This document shows, piece by piece, positions 1-11,600 of a stretch of 64,000 nt of DNA. The stretch comes from Diadema setosum (Eukaryota > Echinodermata > Echinoidea > Diadematoida > Diadematidae): positions 20,897,047 through 20,961,046 of the forward strand of contig CM067072.1 of assembly GCA_033980235.1 (NCBI GenBank), written 5' to 3'. Each line of letters starts with the position of its first letter. The first letter of the stretch is position 1. The position numbers and the translations under genes are program-made. The notes under the pieces were generated by a model that did no database searches, had not been told where the DNA came from, and worked only from the letters and a program-made list of their open reading frames with translations.

Positions 1-26
1 ATATATATTTATATATATATATATAG
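1..26. repeat. (AT)n microsatellite
   Basis: A simple alternating AT tract sits at the left window edge, so its full length is unknown. Confidence 0.9.
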
Positions 27-161
27 TTACTGGATTTTTGTTGGAAAAGTAAACAGCATGATAAGCTGCATTACACCGAGTGTCCTGGCGTATTATTCAC
101 AGTGTGTCTCATAGCAGAACCTGACTATCGTCAGTCGTAGATAGTACAAATCTTAGAGCTG

Positions 162-298
162 TCACCGATAATACAGTGTGTCTTTCTGCTTTGCAGCCAT
201 GCCAATCATTATGACTAGCAGTCCTGTCATCGCCACGACTGCTTCCACCATTCTGTTATGGTATAAAATGCACTTTAAGAAGGCTTGCTTGCTGTACA
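162..298 (-). CDS. Candidate transmembrane terminal exon of the left Ig gene
   Basis: On the minus strand an AG acceptor (300-299, after a TTGTTACAC context) opens a frame that accepts a phase-1 intron, matching the phase-1 donor of the Ig exon 477 bp upstream. The frame reads about 20 residues, then a hydrophobic run (AVVAMTGLLVIMIGMAA), then a basic KQK stop-transfer, and ends in TGA at 164-162. That layout fits a juxtamembrane, membrane and short tail segment of a type I receptor. Against it: the acceptor lacks a long pyrimidine tract, no equivalent was found the same distance after the plus-strand Ig exon, and hydrophobic runs arise by chance. The cytoplasmic tail could also continue in another exon. 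Low to moderate confidence. Confidence 0.3.
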
Positions 299-775
299 CT
301 GTGTAACAACTCAATTAACACCGACATTGTTCAATGAATTAATGTGCATACCTGTTGATTATACTGAATACATATGTACATGCACATGTAAAGATAAGTA
401 TTTTTATAATTATGTATAAAACAATAACCACGTGTATACACTACATGAGATTGTAGGCAATTAAACACAGTAGACTTTATGAAACCTGTCTAACGCTGCC
501 ACCTGTCTTTGCCACAACTCTCTTCCTTTCCCTTGATTGGCTGCTATAGACAGGTCTCACTATATTTCGGCTTATTCTGACAAAAAGCGTTGTCTGAAAA
601 TGCGACTCTCTGTCGTGGTTGAAAATCTATGCTTGTTCGAGTGCGTATGCGTGACTTTGGGGTTTATTCTGTGAGTTGCGAGAGAAAGCCAGACAGGCAT
701 ATGAGCGTAAGAAAGACTCCTGAGTCTTGCGTCTCATTCCTGAATGAGCAAGACGTGAAGTGTATGTTACTATAC
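299..775 (-). other. Putative intron between the left Ig exon and the candidate membrane exon
   Basis: The interval is bounded by a GT donor at 775-774 and the proposed AG acceptor at 300-299 (minus strand). No repeat or coding signal was recognised inside; open frames here are read-through from the Ig exon. Confidence 0.35.
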
Positions 776-1084
776 CGTCGCTTCTTTTGAAGAATGATGA
801 TATTGTCTGGTCGTTAAATCCTTCTTGCGAACCGCGGCAGTAGAATGCTCCAAATCCCTCCACATCCCACTCAGTAGTGGATGGAAATTCTATACGTATG
901 ACATCATTTGCGAAAGGCACAGCTGCAGGAGGGTCTGGTGAAGTGTCACTGGGGATTGGTGCTGTCCTGCCAAAGACACGGGAGGCAGTTGATGATGGAG
1001 AGCTTCTATAGCACTGCATCTGGGAATCTGCACTCTGAATATTTGAAAATCCAGCTGAAAGCGTTGTGATGTGGATCCGTTCAC
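776..1084 (-). CDS. Ig-like domain exon (left gene, copy A)
   Basis: This internal exon is flanked by AG at 1086-1085 and GT at 775-774 (minus strand), and both introns fall in phase 1. It is 309 bp, so it is a symmetric 1-1 exon typical of shuffled extracellular domains. The encoded domain of about 103 residues has two cysteines 58 residues apart, in QCYRS and in FGAFYCRGS; the second has the Y-x-C pattern of an Ig fold F strand. It ends in FFKRSDG. It is about 79% identical (22 differences in 104 by hand count) to the plus-strand exon at 54113-54421, with the same length and phases. The conserved boundaries and mostly conservative changes indicate a real exon under constraint. The rest of the gene lies upstream among transposons and beyond the left edge. 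A secreted or membrane Ig-family protein is inferred; the exact family is not recognised. Confidence 0.78.
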
Positions 1085-2587
1085 CTGGATATACACAAAT
1101 CAAACATAATATGATACGATCTGAATTACCGTACACGTATTTGCAAATTACAACTTTCATGTTCCCACATGTTACAACATTAAAATAGTAGGCCAACATC
1201 ATAAAGTCCCTTCCACATTTCCATAATGTGGCTTTGCATAAAAAAGTTGTCAGATATGAATATTTATTCAAAAGTAGATTCTGAAAAGGAAACTTAAAGA
1301 TTTTAAAAAAATGATATACAATTTAATTCATTTCATGTGGACTCTCTAAACCTATCTAAATATTATAAAGAAAGCACACATTAAGGAAAGTGTTTACTCA
1401 GAAACGAAGCTCTGAAGTATAGGTTCTTTTCATGCGCTTCGTCCAATGAATGCGGCAAAAAAAGGTAAAACTTCTTGGCAACAACCATAAAGGGATTACC
1501 GGGTTAAGCTGAAATTGATCACGCTTTATAAACACATTTCATCCATGACCAATGTAAACTTTCAAAGCATCGTCTTTTCTAAAGATACCAGAGTTGAAAT
1601 TGACGAGTGTGTAATGAGTTTTAAAGAAATGAAAATCTGAGACACACCTAGTCACTATTCCAAAAAAAAAAATGTCCTAGAAAAACTGCTAAACACACAT
1701 TTCCCATTCGTTTTATGATTCCAAACTTTACAACATTGTAGAAGAAGTACTGCTCTTTCAGAAAATATGAAATAACTCAATATTGACTAGATTTACCCAT
1801 TTCACCTTTTTTTTTAGTCCCCAAACAAAATCAGGTTCTGGTTTTGTGATGCACGGTCACATATTATTAGTTTACAACTTTCAAGTCACAGGCATTCTTT
1901 AGAGAAGATATTTTTAAACCTCATAATATGAAGAGAGTGATAATTCTGCTTGATGCTGCCCGGCGGTCATGCATCTGTATCTTTGGCCTGTAAGAGAAAA
2001 GAGAAGACGGATATGTTAGCAGCAGAGTGTAGATATCATCACGAGAAAACTTGGAGTGACCTTGGACCCAGCCAAGGTCATCGATCGGTCCCATCGGACT
2101 GGGAGCCCACGTAGACTGCCCGGCATGTTCCGTCTGCTCGTGCAACCAATGAGGCTTTAGCGTTCACGCCCTATCATCGTAAAGTTGACCAGCTTTAGGA
2201 GGAACAGAAAGACCATCGAAAATCGGGAAAAACAAATTATATAAGGAACCTAAATCATCATCGGGGAAGATCTTACGCTGTAAAAAACAAACAAACAAAC
2301 AAACAAACAAACAAACAAACAAACAAACAAATCTAAAACCTATGTCACTGACCGCCATATCCACAAGGGGATATCAGCATGGTTGTTCTATAAAGGAATC
2401 CATTTTTTTTTTAAATATATGTTATATATCTCAATCCAAACTGAGTCAATGAACATATCATGTTTTATTAAATTACTTTCTTGAAATATTTCGTAATCTA
2501 GTATATGACTTATACAAAGATGAATATAGATTACAACGAAAAATGGAATAAGTAATAATATTTGATCAGATATTTACTTGGACATCA
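1085..2587. other. Non-coding, presumed intron of the left Ig gene
   Basis: Apart from the AAAC tract at 2284-2330, no coding, RNA or transposon signature was recognised. The short open frames show no domain features, and no convincing signal-peptide exon for the left gene was found here on the minus strand. Confidence 0.4.
2284..2330. repeat. (AAAC)n microsatellite
   Basis: About eleven tandem AAAC units are visible. The minus-strand open frame across it is only the translation of the repeat. Confidence 0.9.
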
Positions 2588-2770
2588 GGGCCCCGTTGCA
2601 AGAAAGTTGCAATCAATTGCAAATAATTGCTAATTTTGAAACAATCATTCTGATTGGCTTAGGGTCTGCCCTATAAAGAAGACATGCATGCAACAATGAT
2701 TTTGATTGGCCAGTGACAATCAGTTGCAAGTTGCGTTTAAACGCAAAGTTTCTATATAGCAACGGAGCCC
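2588..2770. mobile_element. Short MITE-like element with GGGCCCCGTTGC ends
   Basis: The left end GGGCCCCGTTGC and the right end GCAACGGAGCCC are inverted with one mismatch, 183 bp apart. Both arms also carry related AACTTGCAA/TTGCAATCAATTGCAA motifs and an ATTGGC motif, so the element can fold on itself. No transposase is present and no clear target duplication was seen. It is called as a non-autonomous DNA transposon with unassigned superfamily. Confidence 0.55.
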
Positions 2771-2869
2771 AGTTCATTTAAGTGTAAATTTTCAGAGGAT
2801 GAATGCTGTAATTAGTAAATTTAAATTGTAGAAGCTTATCACGTTATTACGGTAATGTGTATATATATT

Positions 2870-4477
2870 ATATGCATTTTGTATCTGGGTAGTTTAATCG
2901 GTGTTACAGAAATTTGGTTAAATGCATCTTCACATTCTGATAGTTATTGTTTTGATGATTATAGATTTGTTTTTTCTGTAACAGTAGGCAAAATAAACGA
3001 GGTGGTGGCTAAGGTATACATGGGCACATTCATTACATTGTTTTATCATACATGATTGATCTCCTATAGATGTATCATTTACAAGCATATTTGTTGAATT
3101 GTCAAATAAATTAACAGGTGATAATTTATCGCCGATCAGACCGAAGTATTGATTTTTTTTTAATTCTATGAATCTTTATCTTTTATGAATAGGAGTTGAA
3201 AATTAGATTACGTAATTGTTTCATTATGGGAGATTTTCATTTACATGATTTACATTTCATGCATGCAGGATTGACTCCAAAACTTGAACCTTTTTTGGAT
3301 TTGCTCTCAAGGTTCCGTTTACAACCACTCATTGACAATCTTACAAGAATAACTGAAATCTCTGCCACTTTATTAGATAATATTCTTACTAATCCAAATT
3401 CTTTCATACAGTCTCGTATTTTGTTATGTGACATCAGTGATCACTTGGGAATGTTTTCCATTTTCTCAACTTTCAAATAAGAACAATATGAATTCTGGAA
3501 GATAATATGAGCGTGTATTTAATGATTTCAATTTGCTATTATTTTTCAACAAGATGGAAGATATCAATTGATATGTTCATTTGTCAAATTATGATGATAT
3601 TAATGAAAAAGTATATGAAATTTTTGTGCAAATATTTTAGAACAATTATGATGAATGATTTTCACTTAAATTTTATTCTCGGGAGATGGAATTTAAGAAA
3701 CCAAGGATATCAAATTATTTGTTAAAATCATTTCCCAAAATAATGTCTTTCAAAAGATTATCTTCAAAATCCAACTGTCTTTCGAAAAGAAAAATATTCT
3801 TAACATCGTAGGCCCATTTTTTTAAAAGTAAGATAAAGGTAGGCTAAAAGGGAGTATTATTATGAAATATCTAATAAAGTTAAAGATTATAGTAAAATAA
3901 TTTGAAAGTTGATAAATTTCTGAATGAAAATAAAAAGAGTGAAGATAAGAAATTTGAATCACTTGAAATTGATAAGAATGATACTGATAGGCAAGAAATT
4001 GCTAATTGTTTTAACATTTCTTTTGCTTAACTATTGCTGATAAAATGAAAAATAATACAAGTTATGGTATTGATGATATTGATAGAAAGGTAGTACATGC
4101 TGTGTCTTTAATATGAGTTCCTCTAACAATCATTTTTTAGAGATTGCTTAGCCCATGGTATATTTCCTAAAATATGAAAAGGCCAACTAAATAATGTTAG
4201 TAATCATATACCGATTTAAGTGTTATCAGCATTTTCGAAAATATTGGTGTTTTAAGTTTTACTATTCTTTAAGATATAACAGCATTTTTCATATATACCA
4301 GTTTGGATTTCAAAGGGTTATTCTGCAACTACAGCTATATTACAGTTAATTCATAAGATTAATCAAACAGTTTATAATGAAGAATAAACTTTGTTTGTAT
4401 TGATTCAAACAACGGATTTGATGTTATAGATTATATAGATCAAATTGTACCGTTATGGTATCAGGGGCACCACATTA
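2870..4477 (+). mobile_element. LINE family A, copy 1, 5' portion (degenerate)
   Basis: This is a decayed CR1/L2-like LINE. Residues of the apurinic-type endonuclease are readable at 2880-3050 (a TEIWLNAS block) and 3196-3480 (MGDFHLHDL, LLDNILTN, DISDHLG). The linker and the start of reverse transcriptase follow with many stops; 4050-4470 matches the intact-looking family-A copy at 39330-39790 (GIDDID, SAFSKIL, FDVI). The match stops at about 4477 and resumes at 9782, because a second LINE is inserted between. The 5' end is truncated or unrecognisable before about 2870. Confidence 0.72.
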
Positions 4478-4559
4478 ACTCGACTTTCTTCCCATGCTCC
4501 GTCCTCACCTTACTGCTCTCGTCCATGTCCTAACTCCAGAATCATATTTTTACTGACAT

Positions 4560-5404
4560 GTGCTCATGGAAAAATCGTATAATCTGAGGCGAAAACCTAC
4601 AGCTCAAGAAGCAATGGCTACGCAGAGTCAACGCCCCAAGACACCAGCGCAACCTGCGGCCGATACGTGTATGCCAGTCAGCAGTGAGAAGGATGCGTTC
4701 ACACTCGCAGACATCATGAAGTCACTTCAGGACTCGGAAAAAAAGGAGTCTGTGCAAAGTTGGATCAAATGCACTCTGATTTGACTGTCCTCAACAAGAA
4801 AGTTCAAGATCTTGAGAGTGCAGTTCAGGATAATTCTAATCGTGTTCTGAACATTTAAAAGCAGCACATCCCTGAAGTGGAAGAACGACTTAGACGCAAG
4901 ATTCTGGAGCTAGAAAACAAAATGGTCGCCGCTGAAATCTACCTACGCAAATCAAATCTTCTCTTCTACGGAGTAATGTCTACGCCAAACGAGAATGCCG
5001 ACAAAGTGGTGAGAGATGTCTTCGTATACCTGGGCCTGAGCACGGAGGAGGCTAAGGCTGTCTGCCTCGTCAATGTACATCGCTTACAACAGCGTGCCGA
5101 TGACAGACCCCTGCCAATTATCGCGAAGTTTGTCTACATGGCTGAACGCAACCGCATTCTAGCAGCATTCGACTCCAATACCCCTCGCAAGCAGAACGCC
5201 AACACTACAAACGACATGGCTCGGATGACGGTGAGAACCGACCTTCCACCTGCCCTGAAAGTCAAGCGCAGTCAGTTAGCGAAAGTGGCCTACAAGATGA
5301 GGAGGGAGAAGAATCTGTCGACAAAAATATCTGTCACAGGTACGGAAGTAGTGCTCTTTTTCAAAGAGAAAGGTTCAAAGAAGTGGGAATTGTACAAAGA
5401 TTAA
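4560..5404 (+). pseudogene. LINE-B ORF1 (RNA-binding ORF1p-like), frameshifted
   Basis: ORF1 of family B would encode the RNA-binding chaperone that coats LINE RNA. The reading starts with an ATG at 4567 or slightly earlier. It runs through a low-complexity N-terminus and enters a heptad-rich coiled coil (KKVQDLESAVQDN, then ERLRRKILELENKM). The stretch IYLRKSNLLFYGV marks the start of an RRM-like domain, followed by a basic C-terminal domain with DLPPALKVKRSQL. This is the coiled coil, RRM and CTD plan of L1-type ORF1p. A frameshift near 4770 and a stop near 4857 break the frame before the long open segment 4877-5404. No active protein is expected. Confidence 0.65.
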
Positions 5405-6112
5405 TCCATCGAAATTGGTACTATGTATGTCTTGCACAGCTACTCAAAAGCGTAAGTCTTAACTCATCAGAAATTGTCATTAATCTGTAGCCTGACATTG
5501 TTTGAAAATTGCAGATCTTTGCGTTTTTAGGCGTATGTACTACCGGTTATAAAATCTGTCACATTTTGATACCTTTAATATTACACCGCACATTTTTGAG
5601 TGAGTTATATACGTGTTTGATGTAGTTATATCATATATGGATTATGTGGAGTGTAAACGATGCATGAGCAATAGATTTACAGAACCTATCTGACAATTCA
5701 TGTAAACCGTATGTTTGTAGACTCCGGATTTTTGAATTGTACCGTATGGACGTACAAATAGGCCGATGATGTTCAGTTGTTATAATATGATGTACAAAGG
5801 ATGTAGGTACTCCACATTTTGTAATATGTATCACAAATACTTTTAATGTATGTATGGCTACAGTTCGTACGGCATTTTTTTTTCTTCGTCGAAGGTTACT
5901 CATATAGCATTTCTCTATATACTAAATTTGACTGTATATACGCCCTATAAGGTTCCAGCTTAGTCAAGTCGACATTTTTTTTTAGAGGTATGCCTGCTTG
6001 TATTTTGCTTGTTTACGATAGCACAAAAAATCAAAAGTACAGGTGGTGGCAGTGTCAGTTCAGGCGCAACCTCCGGTTCACTCAGTAATGTCATGGAATA
6101 GATTTTTTTTCA
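5405..6112 (+). other. Inter-ORF region of LINE-B
   Basis: About 700 bp separate ORF1 and ORF2. No domain was recognised; the minus-strand open frame here has no visible features. It is probably untranslated linker. Confidence 0.5.
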
Positions 6113-9100
6113 ATGTACAATGCATACATATGTATGCACTTACTGTTGTGTTTCGTAGCAGCTTTTGAAACGATGTTCAAGTTCACATTCCTATCAATGT
6201 TTCAGTTCCTGTCAAATCATGTCCGTGAATTCAGCTATGTCATTTACCCTTTTGACTCAGTTTGTAATGCATATATGCAATGTAATGCAATGCATATAAC
6301 TCCAGAATTTGACTTGTCTTATGATGAGAATGATACATTACTGCGAGGTAGAGGTTCCGACTATATTTCCCCTCAGGACATATGTACACGTGATTTTTTC
6401 AAGATGGAGAACAACTTTTCTATTCTTCATTTCAATATACGAAGTTTGTATAAGAAACTTGACCAACTGAAGACATTTTTGAATTTACACAATGTGGATT
6501 TTTCTGTTATAGGTTTGTGCGAAACGTGGCTGTCTGACGTGTCATTTCCCCTAGTTCATTTGGATGGATATTCTCTTGTGTTCAATAATAGAGTAAATAA
6601 ACATGGAGGGTTGTGGCTCTTTATGTTCAGAAAGGATTCAATTTTGATTTGATTCAGAATTTATGTCATATGACTGAAGATTTTGAAAGCATTTTTATTG
6701 AAATCGACATACCAGTTGGAAAGAATATTTTGATTGGTGAGATTTATAGACCACCAAACTGTAATCATACTGCTTTTTTTGATGTACTGAATTCCGTATT
6801 GAATTCTGAGTTTTTGCATAATAAACATTGTTTTTTAATGGGGGATTTCAATCTTGATTTACTGCAGTATCACGAAAAGCCCTGTTGCCAGGATTTTGTG
6901 GACACTATGTTTTCATATGCTTTTACGCCGTGTATAACTAAACCTACCAGAATATTTGATTCAGCGTATACAATTATTGATAATATATTCACTAATATTC
7001 ATTATCCAACTGATCAAGGTATAATAGTTTCGGATATGTCTGATCATTTCCCAGTGTTTGCTTCCAGTCCATTTATACTAAATAGTTTTAAGCCTGCAAC
7101 TTGGGAAATGAATTCTACAGCTCGTGTTATGTCTGAACAAAATATTATAAGATTTAAGGAAAGCCTGTTAAATATTGATTGGTCAGTGGTTCTCAATGCG
7201 AATGACCCTAATGATGCATATGATAAGTTTGTTGATCTGATCGCTCCTCTTTTCTCTTTTCATTTTCCAATAAGATCACAATCTAGATCAAATTATAAAA
7301 AGATACCACGATCCCCCTGGATATCGAAATTTTGTTGAGGTCTATCAATAGGAAAAATAAACTCTTTTATAAATATTCAAGTCTCAAAAAACTGATGCTG
7401 CTAAAAGCAAATATACTACTTATCGTAATGTTCTTACTTCTGTGTTGCGTGAGGCAAAAAAAGAAACATTTTTCTTCACTGTTTCTTCTCCATGAGAAGG
7501 ACATTAAATCCACGTGGAAAGTCATTAATAATGTTCTTCAGAAGAAACGAAATAAATCGGATATCCATAAGATTTGTTTAAATGACATCGAGTTAAGAGA
7601 TGATAATGAAATCTCTGAAGCGTTTAACTCATATTTTGTGAAGGTTGGATCTAATTTAGCTGATGTTATTCCGGAAACGGATATACCGTTTTCTACGTAT
7701 TTAAGTCGCCGCAATAATCAATCTTTGTTTTTTATTCCTGTATTAGAATCCGAAATTGTTGACATTGTAAATAATCTTACAGCCCCCCCCCCAAAAAAAA
7801 GTACTGGTTGTGATGGAATTTCTAATTATCTTCTGAAATATGTTGTACATGAGATTGTTGTACCTCTCGCCCACATATTTAATTTGTCATTACTGAACGG
7901 TGTAGTTCCTATTAGGATGAAAATCAATAAAGTTATCCCGATATATAAAAAGGGCCGAGAGGACGAACTGGGAAATTATCGACCAATATCGTTATTAACT
8001 TCTTTTTCTAAATTACTTGAAAAGATTGTGTACACACGTGTATTCCGTTTCTTAAACGACTGTAATGTAATAGATGATAATCAATTTGGATTTCGTAAAA
8101 AACATTCCACAATAGATCATTCATGCTATGTTACTAATGATAGAGAAAATTATCAAAGCGATCGATGCCAAGTGTCACACAATAGGTATCTTTCTTGACT
8201 ACTCCAAGGCCTTTGACACAATCAACCATGAAATATTATTATACAAATTACAACACTATGGGATTCGTGGAAGGGCCTTGGAGTGGTTTAGAAGTTACTT
8301 TACTAGAAGAACTCAATTTGTTAGTTTGAATGGCCATGTGTCCAGCTCACATCCTATAACTTGTGGGGTACCGCAAGGATCCCTTTTAGGTCCTTTATTG
8401 TTTATTTTTTATATGAATGACTTTCGCAGTTCGTCCTCACTGCTCTATTTTCTACTTTTTGCCGATGACACCAGCATTTTTTATTTAAATCGAAACCCTC
8501 ATGTTTTTTCTGAATACCATTAATACTGAATTAAAATCAGTATCTAAGTGGATTCAGGCTAAGAAATTGTCATTGGATTTGACAAAGACAAAATTTATGG
8601 TCTTTAGCAATACAATCAATATTTTACCAGGTAAGTTGGTTGTAAACGACGTGGAATTGAACCAGGTGGAATTTGTAAAATTCCTTGGTCTTTATAGTGA
8701 TTATAAGTTGACATGGAAAGTTCATGTTGATTCTTTGCGTAAATTACTATCAAAAAATGTAGGTGTTATGTATAAGTTAAAACAGTATTTTCCTAAACAT
8801 GTTCTGCATTCATTGTATTCTACTCTATTTTGCCTTATATAGGTTATGGAATCCTGGCATGGGGAAACTGCTGTACAACTAGACTTAATTCTTTATTATT
8901 GATACAGAAAAGAGGTATACGGATAATTAACTTCGCCACATTTTTGGAACACACTAATGTCTTATTCTTTTCCAGTAGAACACTTAAGATCCAGGATTTA
9001 TATCATTTCAATATCGGGTCATTTATGTATCAGTTAAACTCAGGTGGTCTCCCTGATGTGTTTTCTTCAATGTTTGTCAAAAATACTGAAGTTCATTCTT

Positions 9101-9282
9101 ACCCTACTAGACAAAAATATTCTTCTCATCTTTCTCCTGTACGGACCGTATCTGCTTTAAAAACAATAACCACTACAGGACCTAAATTTTGGAATGAGTT
9201 GGATAGAGAAATAATGCAATCCCAGTCTCTTTATTCATTTAAGCATAAACTTAAACTAGTTTTTCTGAATTCAAATCTATAG
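6113..9282 (+). pseudogene. LINE-B ORF2: endonuclease plus reverse transcriptase, broken by frameshifts
   Basis: ORF2 would encode the endonuclease that nicks target DNA and the reverse transcriptase that primes on the nick. The endonuclease block runs from about 6400 to 7090, with HFNIRSLYKK, LCETWLSD, GEIYRPPN, MGDFNLDLL and SDMSDHFPVF. The RT palm begins near 7800 (GCDGISNYLLK), with PIYKKG, NYRPISLL, FLDYSKAFDTINH, GVPQGSLLGPLLF and FADDTS (about 8459). The thumb and a C-terminal domain end at 9282. At least five frame changes (near 6620, 7335, 8130-8190, 8510 and 8835) break it. Domain order is normal for the CR1/Jockey superclade. Confidence 0.82.
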
Positions 9283-9780
9283 CTATTCTTCAATCCTCCT
9301 CGACATTCTCTGTTCATACTTCACATTACTGACATTATCGATTATGTAACATCTGCCTCGCTCGTGATTTCTGTATTCCTGAACTTCCTTTGTACACATT
9401 TGGCATGTTTGGTATATGTCTGCTATTGTACACTGCATGTGACTTGTACCTCGCTCGGGTGATCACGCAACTCTCAAGAAGTCTTGTGCCGCGGACATTG
9501 TTTTCTTTGTTTTTTTCTTTTTCTTTTTACTTTTTGGCGTTTATATTTCTCCAATTCACAAATTGTTATTCCTTTAATTACATATACCAAGTAAGAAATA
9601 ATCTCACATCCGCATCTGGGAATCTACACCCTACAAGCAATGCTTCTATGTAGATTCCTCATATTTTACATGTTTTATTGTCTTATAAGCTGAACTTGAC
9701 AATTCATCCAGGCTTTTGTATTGTGATGTTTATGTTTTATGTATTTGTTGAAATGTGGAATATGGAACAATAAAAAAAAA

Positions 9781-11020
9781 GATTACTACAGAAATTATCT
9801 TCCAGAACGATAACAGCTGACGGTAATAGACAAGATGTCATCAAATTTTACAGATATAAAACGTTGAATACCTCAGGGTTCTATCCTTGGACCCCTGTTA
9901 TTTCTGATGTATATTAATGATATCTCTTGTTCAGCTCAAAATCATCATTACATATTATTTGCAGATGGTACAAATGTTCTCTGTAAAGGTTCTGACCCTA
10001 ACATTTTAGTTCAACACGTTAACGAGCAATTATATCAAATTAGTAAGTGGATGACAGCAAAGAAACTATTTCTTTAATAATACTTATAAAATAATCATTA
10101 TTATGTTGTTTAGAACCCCTACTATAGTTGATATGAATATGAATTTGTATTATAGAAAGGAGAGAATGAATAGAGTGTTTAAGATTTAGTTTTTAGGAGT
10201 ATATTTGATGAACAATTATCCTGGAAATACGTGGATGGTTTATTCAAAACGCTGTCTAAAAATGTTTGTATTTTACAAAAGATGCAATTACTTCCACAAA
10301 ATATTCTATAAAAATGTTATTCATTTGCTTCATTTTAATTATTGTAAGGTTGTTTGTGGTTTCACGTGAAAGAATAATATAGATGGTGTTATAAGTTACA
10401 AAAACACCCATTCGAATAATAACTCACTCCTCATACTTGTCCAGCAGCACATCCCTGTTTTTTAAAGCAAAATTATTGCCCATTAATAAACTAATGTCTC
10501 TTTGGAAATCCCTAAGTTTATGTTAAAATCATGTAACAATTGTTTGCCTGAAGTATTTAACAAATATTTTATTTTGAATTTTATAATTATAATATTAGAA
10601 ATGCCCGTAATATACATCTTTTCCTCGATGGTATAAAAATGTCACAATTTTCTCCTTTTCTTTATAGTGGTCCCAATCTTTGGAATAATTTGACAAATCT
10701 AGTTAAGCGTAGTAAGTTTTTAAATCAATTCAGGAGACTTTATAAAAAAATAATCGTTTGATAAACTTGAAGCTCAGTGCATTTTATGAAATTGATATAA
10801 GATATTTTTTCTTTCCATACCGTCATAATTTGTATGTTTTTAACTTGAATTTCATTGACTATGTTTGTAAATAAAAACGGTGTTACTTTATGTTTCTTTG
10901 TGTCTTTTTTTTGTGATTCCTCCACTATCATTTGTATGTTCGACAATTTTTTGTTTTGTATTACCAATGTTGTTGTTTTCATGCCTGATGTGAAATGTGG
11001 AAATAAAATTAATTCAATAC
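9781..11020 (+). mobile_element. LINE family A, copy 1, 3' portion
   Basis: This continues the degenerate LINE interrupted at 4477. The reverse-transcriptase block is readable at 9868-10078 (PQGSILGPLL, YIND, LFADGT, KGSDPN) and aligns with 39880-40080 of the copy at 38.7-41.1 kb. The catalytic FADD has become FADG, so it is inactive. Weak matches continue to about 10757, then a 3' untranslated region ends near an ATAAAATTAATTCAAT tail at about 11000-11020. Confidence 0.68.
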
Positions 11021-11600
11021 AAGTCATGTTATTTGGATTGACTGTCTCGATATGTTTAAGTTTATCTTACCAGGCAGAGTAATCTTTTCTCGACTTGGAG
11101 TCAAAATTTCGCCACCGGTACTTCCAAACAAAATTGAAATGGAGACATTAGCAGTTTTACTTGACCATTTTCTTTTCTTTTTCTTTTTTTGACAAGTGCT
11201 ACTATCACTGGGTTTTCATTGATACCTCTGCTCAGCACGCCTGAGTAACCTTAATCTTTGAATTATCTTTTCTCGCATTTCTATAAAACTGAACCTCCTA
11301 GCTCTCTTACATTACTTGTTTAATAGGTTAAGATGGTACAATGTTAACAAGTTATTTATCACTTTAAAGCTTAGAGGTTACCCTGACTTTGAAACTATGC
11401 AGAAAAAGGGAAATTCATTTTTTAGGCCTACTTTTTGTTGGTTTTAAACTAGGCAATCACATATTTCCTGTGATTCCACCACCCTACGGGCATGACCTCC
11501 AACTGGCTAGTGTGCACGAACACAAAATCATACTAATAAAAAATTGCTAATAATTTTTTTTTGGTCAAATTATGCCTGGCAACAACAACAAAAAAATTGC
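11021..11600. other. Unassigned sequence between LINE-A and the Gmr1-like LTR element
   Basis: No domain, repeat family or RNA was recognised. The last bases before the LTR are A/C-rich. Confidence 0.4.

Larger units (their letters stand above)
4478..9780 (+). mobile_element. LINE family B, near full-length, inserted into LINE family A
   Basis: A non-LTR retrotransposon of about 5.3 kb with ORF1 (4560-5404), ORF2 (6113-9282), and a 3' end with AATAAA running into a short A tract at 9771-9780. Family-A sequence stops at its left side and resumes directly after the A tract. The tetranucleotide ATTA flanks both ends (4474-4477 and 9782-9785), which may be part of a short target duplication. Both ORFs carry frameshifts, so the copy is dead. 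The RT type (FADDTSIFYLN, GVPQGSLLGPLLF) resembles the CR1/L2/Daphne group. Confidence 0.8.

Noticed and set aside
9390..9653. Small hydrophobic plus-strand open frame after LINE-B ORF2
   Set aside because: It lies in the 3' untranslated region of the LINE and has no start context or homologous frame in family A.
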